DNA of 55,416 bases, from NCBI RefSeq assembly GCF_002909235.1, contig NZ_PHQQ01000033.1, positions 1 to 55,416 on the forward strand, given 5' to 3'. Of this stretch, positions 26,078 through 34,134 are shown in pieces (within the stretch, counting starts at the first letter, position 1; each line of letters opens with the position of its first letter). Made by a program: the position numbers and the translations under genes. The notes beneath the pieces were generated by a model that was not told where the DNA came from, did no database searches, and saw only the letters and a list, made by a program, of their open reading frames with translations. The stretch comes from Arenibacter catalasegens. GTDB lineage: Bacteria; Bacteroidota; Bacteroidia; Flavobacteriales; Flavobacteriaceae.

Positions 26078-27124
26078 TTGAAAAACAGCACCTCCACAGT
26101 TAAGAATACCAAAATTCTCCTCATTTATACAGGAGGGACCATAGGTATGGTCAAGGATTATGAGTCTGGGGCCCTAAAGGCTTTTAATTTTAAGAAATTG
26201 ATTAAAAATATCCCTGAGCTAAATCAGTTGGATTGTGATATAGATAACATTTCTTTTGATGTGCCAATAGATTCATCCGATATGAATATTGGCCATTGGG
26301 TCAACATCGCTACTATTATCAAGGATAATTATGATGTTTATGACGGTTTTGTTGTGCTTCATGGCAGTGACACCATGAGTTATACTTCCTCTGCTTTGAG
26401 CTATATGTTGGAGAATTTACAGAAACCGGTGATATTTACGGGTTCCCAGTTGCCTATCGGTGACCTAAGAACGGACGCCAAGGAAAATCTAATTACCTCA
26501 ATTCAGATTGCAGCATTGAGGGAGGATAACAGGCCGGTAATTCAAGAAGTTGGTCTGTATTTTGAATATAAATTATATAGGGCAAATAGGACCACAAAGA
26601 TAAATGCGGAACATTTTGAAGCTTTTGCATCATTAAATTACCCGCCTTTGATCGAATCCGGGGTACATTTAAAAGTAAATAAGGAGTATTTAATTAGGCC
26701 CAACCCATCCAAAAAGTTAAAAGTCCATTTAAAAATGGATCAAAATGTGGTAATTTTAAAATTATTTCCCGGTTTTAATCAATCTGTGTTGCACAATGTC
26801 TTAAATTCCCCTAACTTAAAGGCAGTGGTTTTGGAAACTTATGGCTCAGGAAATGCTCCAACTAACGATTGGTTTGCATTGGAATTGAAAAAAGCCATGG
26901 ATAGAGGAATTTTTATTATAAATGTAACACAGTGTTCAGGAGGGAGTGTTCTTATAGGGCATTATGAAACCAGTAAGCACCTTCAGAAATTACAAGTTAT
27001 TAATGGTAAGGATATTACGACGGAAGCTGCTATAGCCAAGTTAATGTATTTGCTTGGTAATAATGTTTCACCTAAGTTGTTCAAAACCATATATGAAACA
27101 TCTCTCAGGGGTGAAATGCAATAA
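26078..27124 (+). CDS. ansA: Type I (cytosolic) L-asparaginase
   Basis: The 348-residue enzyme hydrolyses asparagine to aspartate and ammonia. Motif 1 is LLIYTGGTIGM with catalytic Thr21, motif 2 is VLHGSDTMSYTSSAL, and a later GSGNAPT segment matches the family. There is no signal peptide, so it is the cytosolic type. The start must be TTG at 26078: an in-frame TAA lies at 26066-26068, and the next ATG falls after the catalytic motif. It sits 66 bases upstream of tRNA-Ser and the exbB cluster. Confidence 0.93.
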   Translation: MKNSTSTVKNTKILLIYTGGTIGMVKDYESGALKAFNFKKLIKNIPELNQLDCDIDNISFDVPIDSSDMNIGHWVNIATIIKDNYDVYDGFVVLHGSDTMSYTSSALSYMLENLQKPVIFTGSQLPIGDLRTDAKENLITSIQIAALREDNRPVIQEVGLYFEYKLYRANRTTKINAEHFEAFASLNYPPLIESGVHLKVNKEYLIRPNPSKKLKVHLKMDQNVVILKLFPGFNQSVLHNVLNSPNLKAVVLETYGSGNAPTNDWFALELKKAMDRGIFIINVTQCSGGSVLIGHYETSKHLQKLQVINGKDITTEAAIAKLMYLLGNNVSPKLFKTIYETSLRGEMQ

Positions 27125-27190
27125 AAATAACGGTCTAAATTTCTTTAACTAATATTTTTTTTGTTATTTGGCTGCCCGATAAGAAGAACT

Positions 27191-27278
27191 AGAGAGGTGG
27201 CCGAGTGGTCGAAGGCGCACGCCTGGAAAGTGTGTATACCCCACAAGGGTATCGAGGGTTCGAATCCCTTCCTCTCTG
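27191..27278 (+). tRNA. tRNA-Ser(GGA)
   Basis: The acceptor stem AGAGAGG/CCTCTCT, discriminator G, anticodon arm CACGC-CTGGAAA-GTGTG with anticodon GGA at 27225-27227, long class II variable arm TATACCCCACAAGGGTATC and T-arm GAGGG TTCGAAT CCCTT are all visible. No CCA is encoded. Confidence 0.97.
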
Positions 27279-27357
27279 CTGTTAAGTTTTAATTTTTATA
27301 TTGCGATTTTTTTTTATCTTTAACCCTATTAACTAACTAAATTTAAGTTTGAAAGAA

Positions 27358-28107
27358 ATGAAAAGACTATTCTCTATCCTAGCAACAGCTGGGTTATTTG
27401 TGGCAGGTACAAATACAGTAAGTGCAAAAGTTGTTGCAGCAGCAGCTATTTTGCAAGATGCGGCTCCAGCAGCGGAAAAAGGATTTACTCAAGTGCTTAA
27501 GGAGCAATTTATACAGGGTGGTGCCGGATTTATGGGTATCGTTCTTTTATGTTTAATTCTTGGTTTGGCAGTAGCGATCGAAAGGATTATTTTCTTAAAT
27601 CTTGCGACTACCAACACAACAAAACTAAAGCAACAAGTAGAAGATGCTTTGGCTTCTGGTGGTATTGAAGCTGCAAAGGAAGTTTGTAGAAATACAAAAG
27701 GTCCAGTTGCTTCTATCTACTATCAAGGATTGGAAAGAGCTGGAGACAGTATCGAATCTGCTGAAAAAGCGGTTGTAGCTTACGGAGGTGTGCAAATGGG
27801 TCAATTGGAGAAAAACGTTTCTTGGTTGTCCTTGTTTATTGCAGTAGCTCCGATGCTTGGGTTCATGGGTACGGTAATCGGTATGATTCAGGCCTTCCAG
27901 AAAATCGCAGCAGTAGGTAACTTAAGTGCTTCACTTATTGCAGGTGATATTCAGGTGGCGTTATTAACAACGGTATTTGGTCTTATTACAGCGATTATCC
28001 TTCAGATTTTCTACAATTATATCATTGCAAAGATCGACAGTATTGTAAATGATATGGAAGATTCATCAATCGCTTTGATTGATATGTTGGCAGATCACAA
28101 AAAATAA
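27358..28107 (+). CDS. exbB: MotA/TolQ/ExbB proton channel family protein
   Basis: The 249-residue inner-membrane protein (ATG 27358; an in-frame TTG lies three codons earlier) has an N-terminal hydrophobic, signal-like stretch (about 1-25). Three further membrane helices follow around residues 55-80, 155-180 and 200-225. The conserved core LGFMGTVIGMIQAF and AGDIQVALLTTVFGL match ExbB/TolQ. With ExbD it would form a proton channel that energises TonB-dependent transport at the outer membrane. It starts the exbB-orf-exbD-exbD operon with 26-, 14- and 25-base gaps. Confidence 0.93.
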   Translation: MKRLFSILATAGLFVAGTNTVSAKVVAAAAILQDAAPAAEKGFTQVLKEQFIQGGAGFMGIVLLCLILGLAVAIERIIFLNLATTNTTKLKQQVEDALASGGIEAAKEVCRNTKGPVASIYYQGLERAGDSIESAEKAVVAYGGVQMGQLEKNVSWLSLFIAVAPMLGFMGTVIGMIQAFQKIAAVGNLSASLIAGDIQVALLTTVFGLITAIILQIFYNYIIAKIDSIVNDMEDSSIALIDMLADHKK

Positions 28108-28133
28108 GTCGCACACTAAATACTTAAAGTATC

Positions 28134-28577
28134 ATGCATAAAATAGTTAAAATAATATTAGTTGTACTCGGAGTGATCGGGGCCATACTTTGGTTCCAGC
28201 TTCCAGGTAGAGACGTTCCGGCAACGGAAGCCATAAATAATGGGTCTATGAACTTTATGTTCATTATCACCTATTTATTGTTGGGCATTGCGATAGTGGC
28301 CTCGGTTCTTTTTGGATTAATGAATTTACTTACGTCCAAGGGAGCCCTAAAGAAAACCTTGTTTGGGATAGGTGGTCTTTTAGTAGTCGTTGTTATTGCT
28401 TATGCACTGGCTAATGGAACAGACGTGAATTTGGATGAAATGGCCAGAAAAGGGGTTCCAACCACTGAAAGTACAGTTAAAACCATAGGAATGGGATTAA
28501 ATGTATTCTTCATCCTTACAATAATAGCAGTAGGTGCTATGTTGTGGTCTGGAGTTAAGAAAATGATTAGTAAATAA
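28134..28577 (+). CDS. Four-helix membrane protein within the exb operon
   Basis: The 147-residue protein has four hydrophobic segments (about 3-22, 36-65, 73-95 and 114-140) and little soluble sequence except short loops (LPGRDVPATEAINN and DVNLDEMARKGVPTTES). I do not recognise a domain of known function. Its place between exbB and exbD with 26- and 14-base gaps makes cotranscription near certain and suggests an accessory subunit of this proton-channel complex. That role is inference from context. Confidence 0.75.
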   Translation: MHKIVKIILVVLGVIGAILWFQLPGRDVPATEAINNGSMNFMFIITYLLLGIAIVASVLFGLMNLLTSKGALKKTLFGIGGLLVVVVIAYALANGTDVNLDEMARKGVPTTESTVKTIGMGLNVFFILTIIAVGAMLWSGVKKMISK

Positions 28578-28591
28578 TAAAATATAATATT

Positions 28592-29212
28592 ATGCCAAAA
28601 AGAGGAGCACCACCAGAGGTAAATGCAGGTTCTATGGCAGACATAGCGTTCTTATTACTTATCTTTTTCTTAGTGACTACCACTATTGAGACAGATGCAG
28701 GTTTAGATCGTATGTTGCCACCAATAGAGCCGCCAGAAAACGATGTAATCATTAAGCAAAAGAATATTTTTCAGGTCAACATAAACCGTGACGGACAATT
28801 ATTGGCTGATGATGAGTTAACAAATATTAAGGATTTAAGGGCCAAGGCCATAGCTTTTTTGGATAATGGTGGTGCGCCTTCGGGAGCTGCAGATTATTGT
28901 AGCTATTGTAAAGGGACCAGGGATTTATCCTCTTCCGATAGCCCTTCCAAGGCTATCATATCACTAAAGAACGATAGGGAGACCAAATACGGGACCTATA
29001 TCACGGTTCAGAATGAATTGGTTGGAGCCTATAATGATCTTAGGGACAGAGAGGCACAACGTTTGTTCAAAAAGAACTTTACGGATATGGAAGCTGAATA
29101 TCTTAACCCTGAAACTCCGGACAACGTTCGTGACGAATTGAAGGAAAAGGTAAAGAAAATCCAGGATTTGTTTCCTCAGAAGCTTTCAGAGGCTGAAACA
29201 TCGTCAAACTAA
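28592..29212 (+). CDS. exbD: ExbD/TolR family biopolymer transport protein (first copy)
   Basis: The 206-residue protein has a short cytosolic start, then a membrane helix (about 16-36) with the proton-path Asp in GSMADIAFLLLIFFLVTT, then a periplasmic domain. It is longer than typical ExbD (about 140): residues about 95-150 hold an insert with a CSYC pair (ADYCSYCKGTRD) and polar sequence. The C-terminal tail is charged and helical. Together with ExbB and the second ExbD it would form the stator driving TonB. Confidence 0.9.
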   Translation: MPKRGAPPEVNAGSMADIAFLLLIFFLVTTTIETDAGLDRMLPPIEPPENDVIIKQKNIFQVNINRDGQLLADDELTNIKDLRAKAIAFLDNGGAPSGAADYCSYCKGTRDLSSSDSPSKAIISLKNDRETKYGTYITVQNELVGAYNDLRDREAQRLFKKNFTDMEAEYLNPETPDNVRDELKEKVKKIQDLFPQKLSEAETSSN

Positions 29213-29237
29213 ATTCAGAAGTTAAAAACTAGATACT

Positions 29238-29720
29238 ATGTCAAAATTTAATAAGAAAAAGGATGCGGCTTTACCTGCGGTGAATACTGCATCATTGCCA
29301 GATATCGTTTTTATGCTTTTGTTCTTCTTTATGACGGTTACGGTAATGAAAGATAGTACTCTTAAGGTTGAAAACGTACTTCCAAATGCTACAGAAATTA
29401 AAAAACTGGAGAAAAAGGATAGGGTAATTTATATTTATGTTGGGAAACCGACCCGTGAATATGAAAAGACTTATGGTACCGAATCTAAAATTCAATTGAA
29501 CGATAAATTTGCTGCCGCATCTGATGTAGGAGATTATATTTTGATGGAAAGGGCCAAAAAGCCACAAGAATTACAAAATGTATTGACAACCGCACTTAAG
29601 GTGGACAAGGATGCCAATATGGGTATTATTTCAGATATTAAACAAGAACTTAGAAAGGTAAATGCCTTGAAAGTAAATTATACCACCTATGACGGTGATG
29701 CCTTCAGGAATTTACAATAG
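29238..29720 (+). CDS. exbD: ExbD/TolR family biopolymer transport protein (second copy)
   Basis: The 160-residue protein has a basic start, then a membrane helix (about 20-38) with the conserved Asp in TASLPDIVFMLLFFFMTVTV, and a periplasmic domain. It is closer to standard ExbD length than the first copy. Two unequal exbD genes after exbB is a common Bacteroidota layout. It is the last gene before a terminator, so the operon is exbB-orf-exbD-exbD. Confidence 0.92.
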   Translation: MSKFNKKKDAALPAVNTASLPDIVFMLLFFFMTVTVMKDSTLKVENVLPNATEIKKLEKKDRVIYIYVGKPTREYEKTYGTESKIQLNDKFAAASDVGDYILMERAKKPQELQNVLTTALKVDKDANMGIISDIKQELRKVNALKVNYTTYDGDAFRNLQ

Positions 29721-29745
29721 TTAGTAAAAGGATAAGAGAATCGGA

Positions 29746-29779
29746 ACGCTTCAAATGCTTATATTTGAAGCGTTTTTTT
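29746..29779 (+). terminator. Terminator of the exb operon
   Basis: ACGCTTCAAAT, loop GCTTAT, ATTTGAAGCGT, then TTTTTT: an 11-bp stem directly after the second exbD. Confidence 0.88.
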
Positions 29780-29807
29780 ATGTTTAATTAATTACCTTTA
29801 GAGGGTT

Positions 29808-30500
29808 ATGAGAAGCACCTTCATATTAGCAATTGTTATGTTTTCTGCTGCCTTTGCTACCGGGCAAGTTTTGGATACCGATCAAAAAGAGGATAGAAAG
29901 TACCTTGAAGATCAGTTTTATATGGGGCTTACCTATAATTTTACCACAAAGCTTCCTAGTGGCGTTTCCCAGAGAAATTTATCATACGGATTACAAGCTG
30001 GTTTTATTAAGGATATTCCGCTTAGTTATGATAGGACTTTTGGTCTGGGAATAGGCTTTGGGTATGCTATGAATTCCTACTATACCAATCTATTGGCCTC
30101 GCAACAGGGTACCCAATTAGAGTACTCTGTACTGGATGGTGATGCTGATTTTAAAAGAAACAAAATAGCCACCCATGTCTTAGAGTTTCCTTTTCAGTTT
30201 AGGTGGCGAAATTCGACTCCTAAGGAATACAAATTTTGGCGGGTATATACCGGTATTAAGGCCGGCTATGTTTTTGATGGTAGGTCCAAGTTTGTTTCCA
30301 GTACGGATAGAATTGTCTTTGTTAACAAGGATATTAGGGATTTTCAATACGGCCTAACCTTAAATGTGGGATACAATACCTTTAATATCCATATTTACTA
30401 CGCAATAAGTCCGTTGTTCAAGGATGGTGTTATGGAGGAATCTGGGGAGAATATAGAGCTTAAGCCTTTAAACGTAGGACTTATATTCTATATTTTATAG
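29808..30500 (+). CDS. Outer-membrane beta-barrel protein
   Basis: The 230-residue protein has a signal peptide (about 1-20, FSAAFATGQ) and alternating amphipathic strands with aromatic girdles (FYMGLTYNFTTKLP, GLGIGFGYAMNSYY, KPLNVGLIFYIL). This fits the PorT/OmpA-like barrel group of Bacteroidota. It follows the exb terminator. A link to the type IX system cannot be claimed. Its stop (30498-30500) overlaps the 3' end of the convergent gene by 6 bases. Confidence 0.78.
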   Translation: MRSTFILAIVMFSAAFATGQVLDTDQKEDRKYLEDQFYMGLTYNFTTKLPSGVSQRNLSYGLQAGFIKDIPLSYDRTFGLGIGFGYAMNSYYTNLLASQQGTQLEYSVLDGDADFKRNKIATHVLEFPFQFRWRNSTPKEYKFWRVYTGIKAGYVFDGRSKFVSSTDRIVFVNKDIRDFQYGLTLNVGYNTFNIHIYYAISPLFKDGVMEESGENIELKPLNVGLIFYIL

Positions 30501-31100
30501 CCAAAATTTGATTGTAAATAGTTGAGTGAGCAGGCCAATTGCAAAACCAATTATGACTTCCGATTTAGTGTGGGCTTTTAAGTAAAGTCTGGAGGTGGCA
30601 ACTAGGCCACAAAGCAGAGTTACTATGCTAATGGCAATAGTGACGTTAATCTCAAAATGAATACTAAGGTTTATCAGGAACATCAATAGGCTACCCATGC
30701 CCAATAGGTGCATACTACATTTGAAGTTTAGGAAAAGCAGAACAAGGGCGCTAAATAAGCCTGCTATAAGGCCTAAAAAATAGTAATGTAGCTCTATGGT
30801 AAAGTTGTTGGGTATAACTTTGAACAAGACCATTAAAAGTAGTCCAAGGCTAATATAAAGTTGATACTTCCTTTCTTTGAGATCTGGCATAAATACTGAG
30901 CTTATAACACCGACGTTCCGAAGGATTAAATAACAGATGATAGGAATTATTATAGTCAATATAAAAATGGGCAATATATTGCCACTCTGTACTTCCAATG
31001 GACTGTATTTGGGAGTAATCAAAAAGTAGGCTATGGTGCCTGCAAAGGGTATAAAAAGCGGGTGTAGTAGGTAAGATATAATCTTTAGGAATAGTCGCAT
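30495..31100 (-). CDS. PAP2-like integral membrane protein
   Basis: The 201-residue protein has about six membrane helices. Two short motifs recall type 2 phosphatidic-acid phosphatases: KCSMHLLGMGSL in place of the PSGH motif, and SRLYLKAHTKSEVIIG in place of SRxYLxxHxxxDV. The third conserved acid is Glu instead of Asp and the KxxxxxxRP motif is not evident, so activity is uncertain. The ATG overlaps the rpoN stop (TAATG at 31098-31102), so translation is probably coupled to rpoN. Confidence 0.6.
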   Translation of the reverse strand: MRLFLKIISYLLHPLFIPFAGTIAYFLITPKYSPLEVQSGNILPIFILTIIIPIICYLILRNVGVISSVFMPDLKERKYQLYISLGLLLMVLFKVIPNNFTIELHYYFLGLIAGLFSALVLLFLNFKCSMHLLGMGSLLMFLINLSIHFEINVTIAISIVTLLCGLVATSRLYLKAHTKSEVIIGFAIGLLTQLFTIKFWL

Positions 31101-32557
31101 TAAATCTGTTTTCTCAACCTCGCTACAGGGATATCCAATTGTTCCCTGTATTTGGCAACGGTTCGCCTGGCAATAGGGTATCCTTTTTCTTTGAGTATAG
31201 CGGCCAATTTATCATCCGTAAGTGGCTTTTTCTTAATTTCCTCTCCAATAACGGTTTCCAATATTTTCTTTATTTCTTTAGTGGATACATCCTCTCCTTG
31301 ATCATTCTTCATGGATTCTGAAAAATAATCCTTTATCAGCCTTGTGCCATAAGGAGTATCTACATATTTGCTATTGGCTACCCTGGAAACCGTCGAAACA
31401 TCCATGCCGATACCGTCAGCTATATCCTTGAGGATCATGGGTCGCAGTTTGCGTTCATCGCCCGTAAGGAAATATTCTTTTTGATATTCCATGATTTCGT
31501 TCATGGTAATGTAAAGTGTTTGCTGGCGTTGTCTAATGGCATCTATAAACCATTTGGCAGAATCCAGCTTCTGTTTAATGAACATTACCGTGTCCTTCTG
31601 GGATTTAGATTTTTCCTTGGAATCTTTGTACCCTTGTAGCATATTGTTGTACTCTCTGGAAACATGAAGTTCTGGGGCATTTCTTCCGTTAAGGGTAATC
31701 TCCAATTCCCCCTCAACGATACGAATGGTGAAATCCGGGACCACATGTTCCACAATTCTGTTATTTCCGGAATATGAGCCACCTGGCTTAGGGTTTAAGC
31801 GCTCAATTTCAGTAATGGCACCTTTCAGCTGTTCCTCTGAAATATTGTGTTTCTGAATAAGTTTTTGATAGTGTTTCTTTGTGAACTGTTCAAAAGATTT
31901 CTCCAATAAAACAATAGCTAACTCAATACTTGGAGTAACCTCTTTTCTTTTCAATTGAATAAGAAGACATTCTTCCAAAGTTCTTGCGGCAACACCAGCC
32001 GGGTCAAGGTCTTGAACTAAACGCAATACCTTTTCAATGGTCTTTTCTTCTGTATATATATTTTGTGTAAAGGCCAAATCGTCCATGATGTCGGTAAGCG
32101 GTCTTCTAATATAACCGCTCTCATCCACACTGCCCACCAAGAACTCGGCAATAGACCATTCTTCATCCGTTAAATAAACAGTATTTAACTGGTTAATTAG
32201 ATATTGATTAAAAGAAATTCCAGCAGCGTATGGAACACTTTTTTCCTCATCATCGGCACTGTAATTATTGGCTTGGGTACGGTAATCCGGAACCTCGTCA
32301 TCGCTTAAGTAATCGTCAATATTTATATCTTCGGCATTTATGCTTTCGCTATCGGTTTCATTGTCGTATAAATCATCAAATTCATCCTGTTCGGCTTCAC
32401 CTTCTTCCTTTCCAGTTTCCAAAGCAGGATTTTCTTCCAGTTCTTGTTTTAGTCTTTGTTCAAATGCTTGCGTAGGCAATTGAATCAACTTCATCAACTG
32501 TATCTGTTGTGGAGATAATTTCTGCGATAACTTAAACTGTAAGTGTTGTTTCAGCAT
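31100..32557 (-). CDS. rpoN: RNA polymerase sigma-54 factor
   Basis: The 485-residue protein is sigma-54. Region I is Gln/Leu rich (QKLSPQQIQLMKLIQLPTQ, 12-30). An acidic region II follows (about 45-110, many Asp/Glu). The core-binding domain is about 115-310. The HTH region is around DGIGMDVSTVSRVANSKYV. The C-terminal RpoN box is ARRTVAKYRE near residue 467. It directs transcription at -24/-12 promoters with AAA+ activators, none of which are in this window. It lies 41 bases after asnS and is likely cotranscribed. Confidence 0.95.
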   Translation of the reverse strand: MLKQHLQFKLSQKLSPQQIQLMKLIQLPTQAFEQRLKQELEENPALETGKEEGEAEQDEFDDLYDNETDSESINAEDINIDDYLSDDEVPDYRTQANNYSADDEEKSVPYAAGISFNQYLINQLNTVYLTDEEWSIAEFLVGSVDESGYIRRPLTDIMDDLAFTQNIYTEEKTIEKVLRLVQDLDPAGVAARTLEECLLIQLKRKEVTPSIELAIVLLEKSFEQFTKKHYQKLIQKHNISEEQLKGAITEIERLNPKPGGSYSGNNRIVEHVVPDFTIRIVEGELEITLNGRNAPELHVSREYNNMLQGYKDSKEKSKSQKDTVMFIKQKLDSAKWFIDAIRQRQQTLYITMNEIMEYQKEYFLTGDERKLRPMILKDIADGIGMDVSTVSRVANSKYVDTPYGTRLIKDYFSESMKNDQGEDVSTKEIKKILETVIGEEIKKKPLTDDKLAAILKEKGYPIARRTVAKYREQLDIPVARLRKQI

Positions 32558-32598
32558 AAAAAATTGATAATCTTTCCTATAAAGTTAAAGAATTATGT

Positions 32599-34032
32599 TT
32601 AGAACTCGGCATTTTGTGGGGTTCTTGGAAATGGGATTACATCCCTTATGTTGCCCATTCCGGTTGCAAATAATACGAGCCTTTCAAAACCAAGTCCAAA
32701 ACCGCTATGCACGGCAGATCCAAATTTCCTAAGGTCTAAATACCACCAAAGTTCCTTTTCATCAATTCCTAGGGCCTTAATCTTCTCCAGCAAGATATCC
32801 AAACGTTCTTCTCGTTGAGATCCACCTACTATTTCTCCAATCCCTGGGAATAATATATCCATTGCCCTAACGGTCTTGCCATCCTCGTTTAAACGCATAT
32901 AAAACGCCTTTATTTTAGCGGGATAATCAAATAGTATCACGGGACATTTAAAATGTTTCTCGACCAGGAAGCGCTCGTGCTCGCTTTGGAGGTCAGCTCC
33001 CCATTCATCGATAATATATTTAAATTGCTTCTTTTTGTTGGGCTTGCAGTTTCTTAAAATATCTATGGCTTCGGTATAGGTTACCCGCTTAAACGTATTG
33101 TCCGAAACAAACTTTAGTTTTTCGATCAATGGCATCTCACTGCGCTCGGCTTGTGGTTTGCTTTTTTCTTCGTCCAATAATCGCTGTTCCAAGAATTGTA
33201 GATCCTCCAAACAGTTTTCTAGCACATATTTAATAACCTCTTTAATAAAGTCTTCTGCCAAATCCATGTTGGCGTCCAGGTCATTAAAGGCTACTTCGGG
33301 TTCAATCATCCAAAATTCAGCCAAATGTCTGGACGTGTTAGAGTTTTCGGCCCTGAAGGTAGGTCCAAAAGTGTAAACCTTTCCCAATCCCATGGCATAT
33401 GTTTCTGCTTCTAATTGTCCAGAAACCGTTAAATTGGTTTCTTTGCCAAAAAAATCTTCCTTATAGTCTATTTCCCCTTTTTCCGTTAGGGGTGGTTTTT
33501 TACTATCCAAAGTGGATACTCTGAACATTTCTCCAGCTCCTTCAGCATCCGAACCAGTTATTATTGGTGTATGCACATGAAAAAATCCATTCTTTTGGAA
33601 ATACTGATGTACCCCAAAAGAAAGTGCCGAGCGTACCCTCATAATGGCGGCAAAGGTATTGGTTCGTACCCGTAAATGTGCCTTTTCCCTCAAAAACTCC
33701 AAGGAGTGTTTTTTAGGTTGAATAGGGTAGGCCTCTGGATCGGCTCCACCGTGAACCCTTATTTCCTTAACCTGTATTTCCAAGGATTGTCCCTTGCCCT
33801 GACTTTCTACCAAAGTGCCACTTATTCCAAGTGCCGCTCCCGTATTTATTTGCTTAAGTAAACTTTCATCAAATTCCTCAAAATTTACTACGCATTGTAT
33901 GTTGTTTATGGTTGACCCGTCGTTCAAAGCAATAAATCTATTGCTTCTGTATGTTTTTACCCAACCATTAACAATAACTTCTTGGTGTAAATGATCGGAA
34001 GATAATAGCTCTTTTATGCTAATTGTATTCAT
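32599..34032 (-). CDS. asnS: Asparaginyl-tRNA synthetase
   Basis: The 477-residue class II synthetase (ATG at 34032) charges tRNA-Asn. The N-terminal OB-fold anticodon-binding domain (about 8-120) has VNGWVKTYRSNRFIALNDGS. Catalytic motif 2 is FGPTFRAENSNTSRHLAEFW. Motif 3 is GFGLGFERLVLFATG near the end. An upstream start at 34059 lies before or within the promoter and is rejected. Length matches bacterial AsnRS. Confidence 0.96.
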   Translation of the reverse strand: MNTISIKELLSSDHLHQEVIVNGWVKTYRSNRFIALNDGSTINNIQCVVNFEEFDESLLKQINTGAALGISGTLVESQGKGQSLEIQVKEIRVHGGADPEAYPIQPKKHSLEFLREKAHLRVRTNTFAAIMRVRSALSFGVHQYFQKNGFFHVHTPIITGSDAEGAGEMFRVSTLDSKKPPLTEKGEIDYKEDFFGKETNLTVSGQLEAETYAMGLGKVYTFGPTFRAENSNTSRHLAEFWMIEPEVAFNDLDANMDLAEDFIKEVIKYVLENCLEDLQFLEQRLLDEEKSKPQAERSEMPLIEKLKFVSDNTFKRVTYTEAIDILRNCKPNKKKQFKYIIDEWGADLQSEHERFLVEKHFKCPVILFDYPAKIKAFYMRLNEDGKTVRAMDILFPGIGEIVGGSQREERLDILLEKIKALGIDEKELWWYLDLRKFGSAVHSGFGLGFERLVLFATGMGNIRDVIPFPRTPQNAEF

Positions 34033-34056
34033 TTGAATTCCTTCTAAATTAAGTGG

Positions 34057-34081
34057 CAAAGATAGCCTTTTTGCAAAAATA
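34057..34081 (-). promoter_or_regulatory. Two -7 elements upstream of asnS
   Basis: On the minus strand TATTTTTG (complement of 34074-34081) and TATCTTTG (complement of 34057-34064) both fit TAnnTTTG. The nearer one lies 24 bases before the chosen ATG. No good -33 partner is seen for either. Confidence 0.45.
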
Positions 34082-34134
34082 AAAATTGAGTATATACCTG
34101 TACCTGCCAGGGGGAAAATATTTTAATAATTAGG

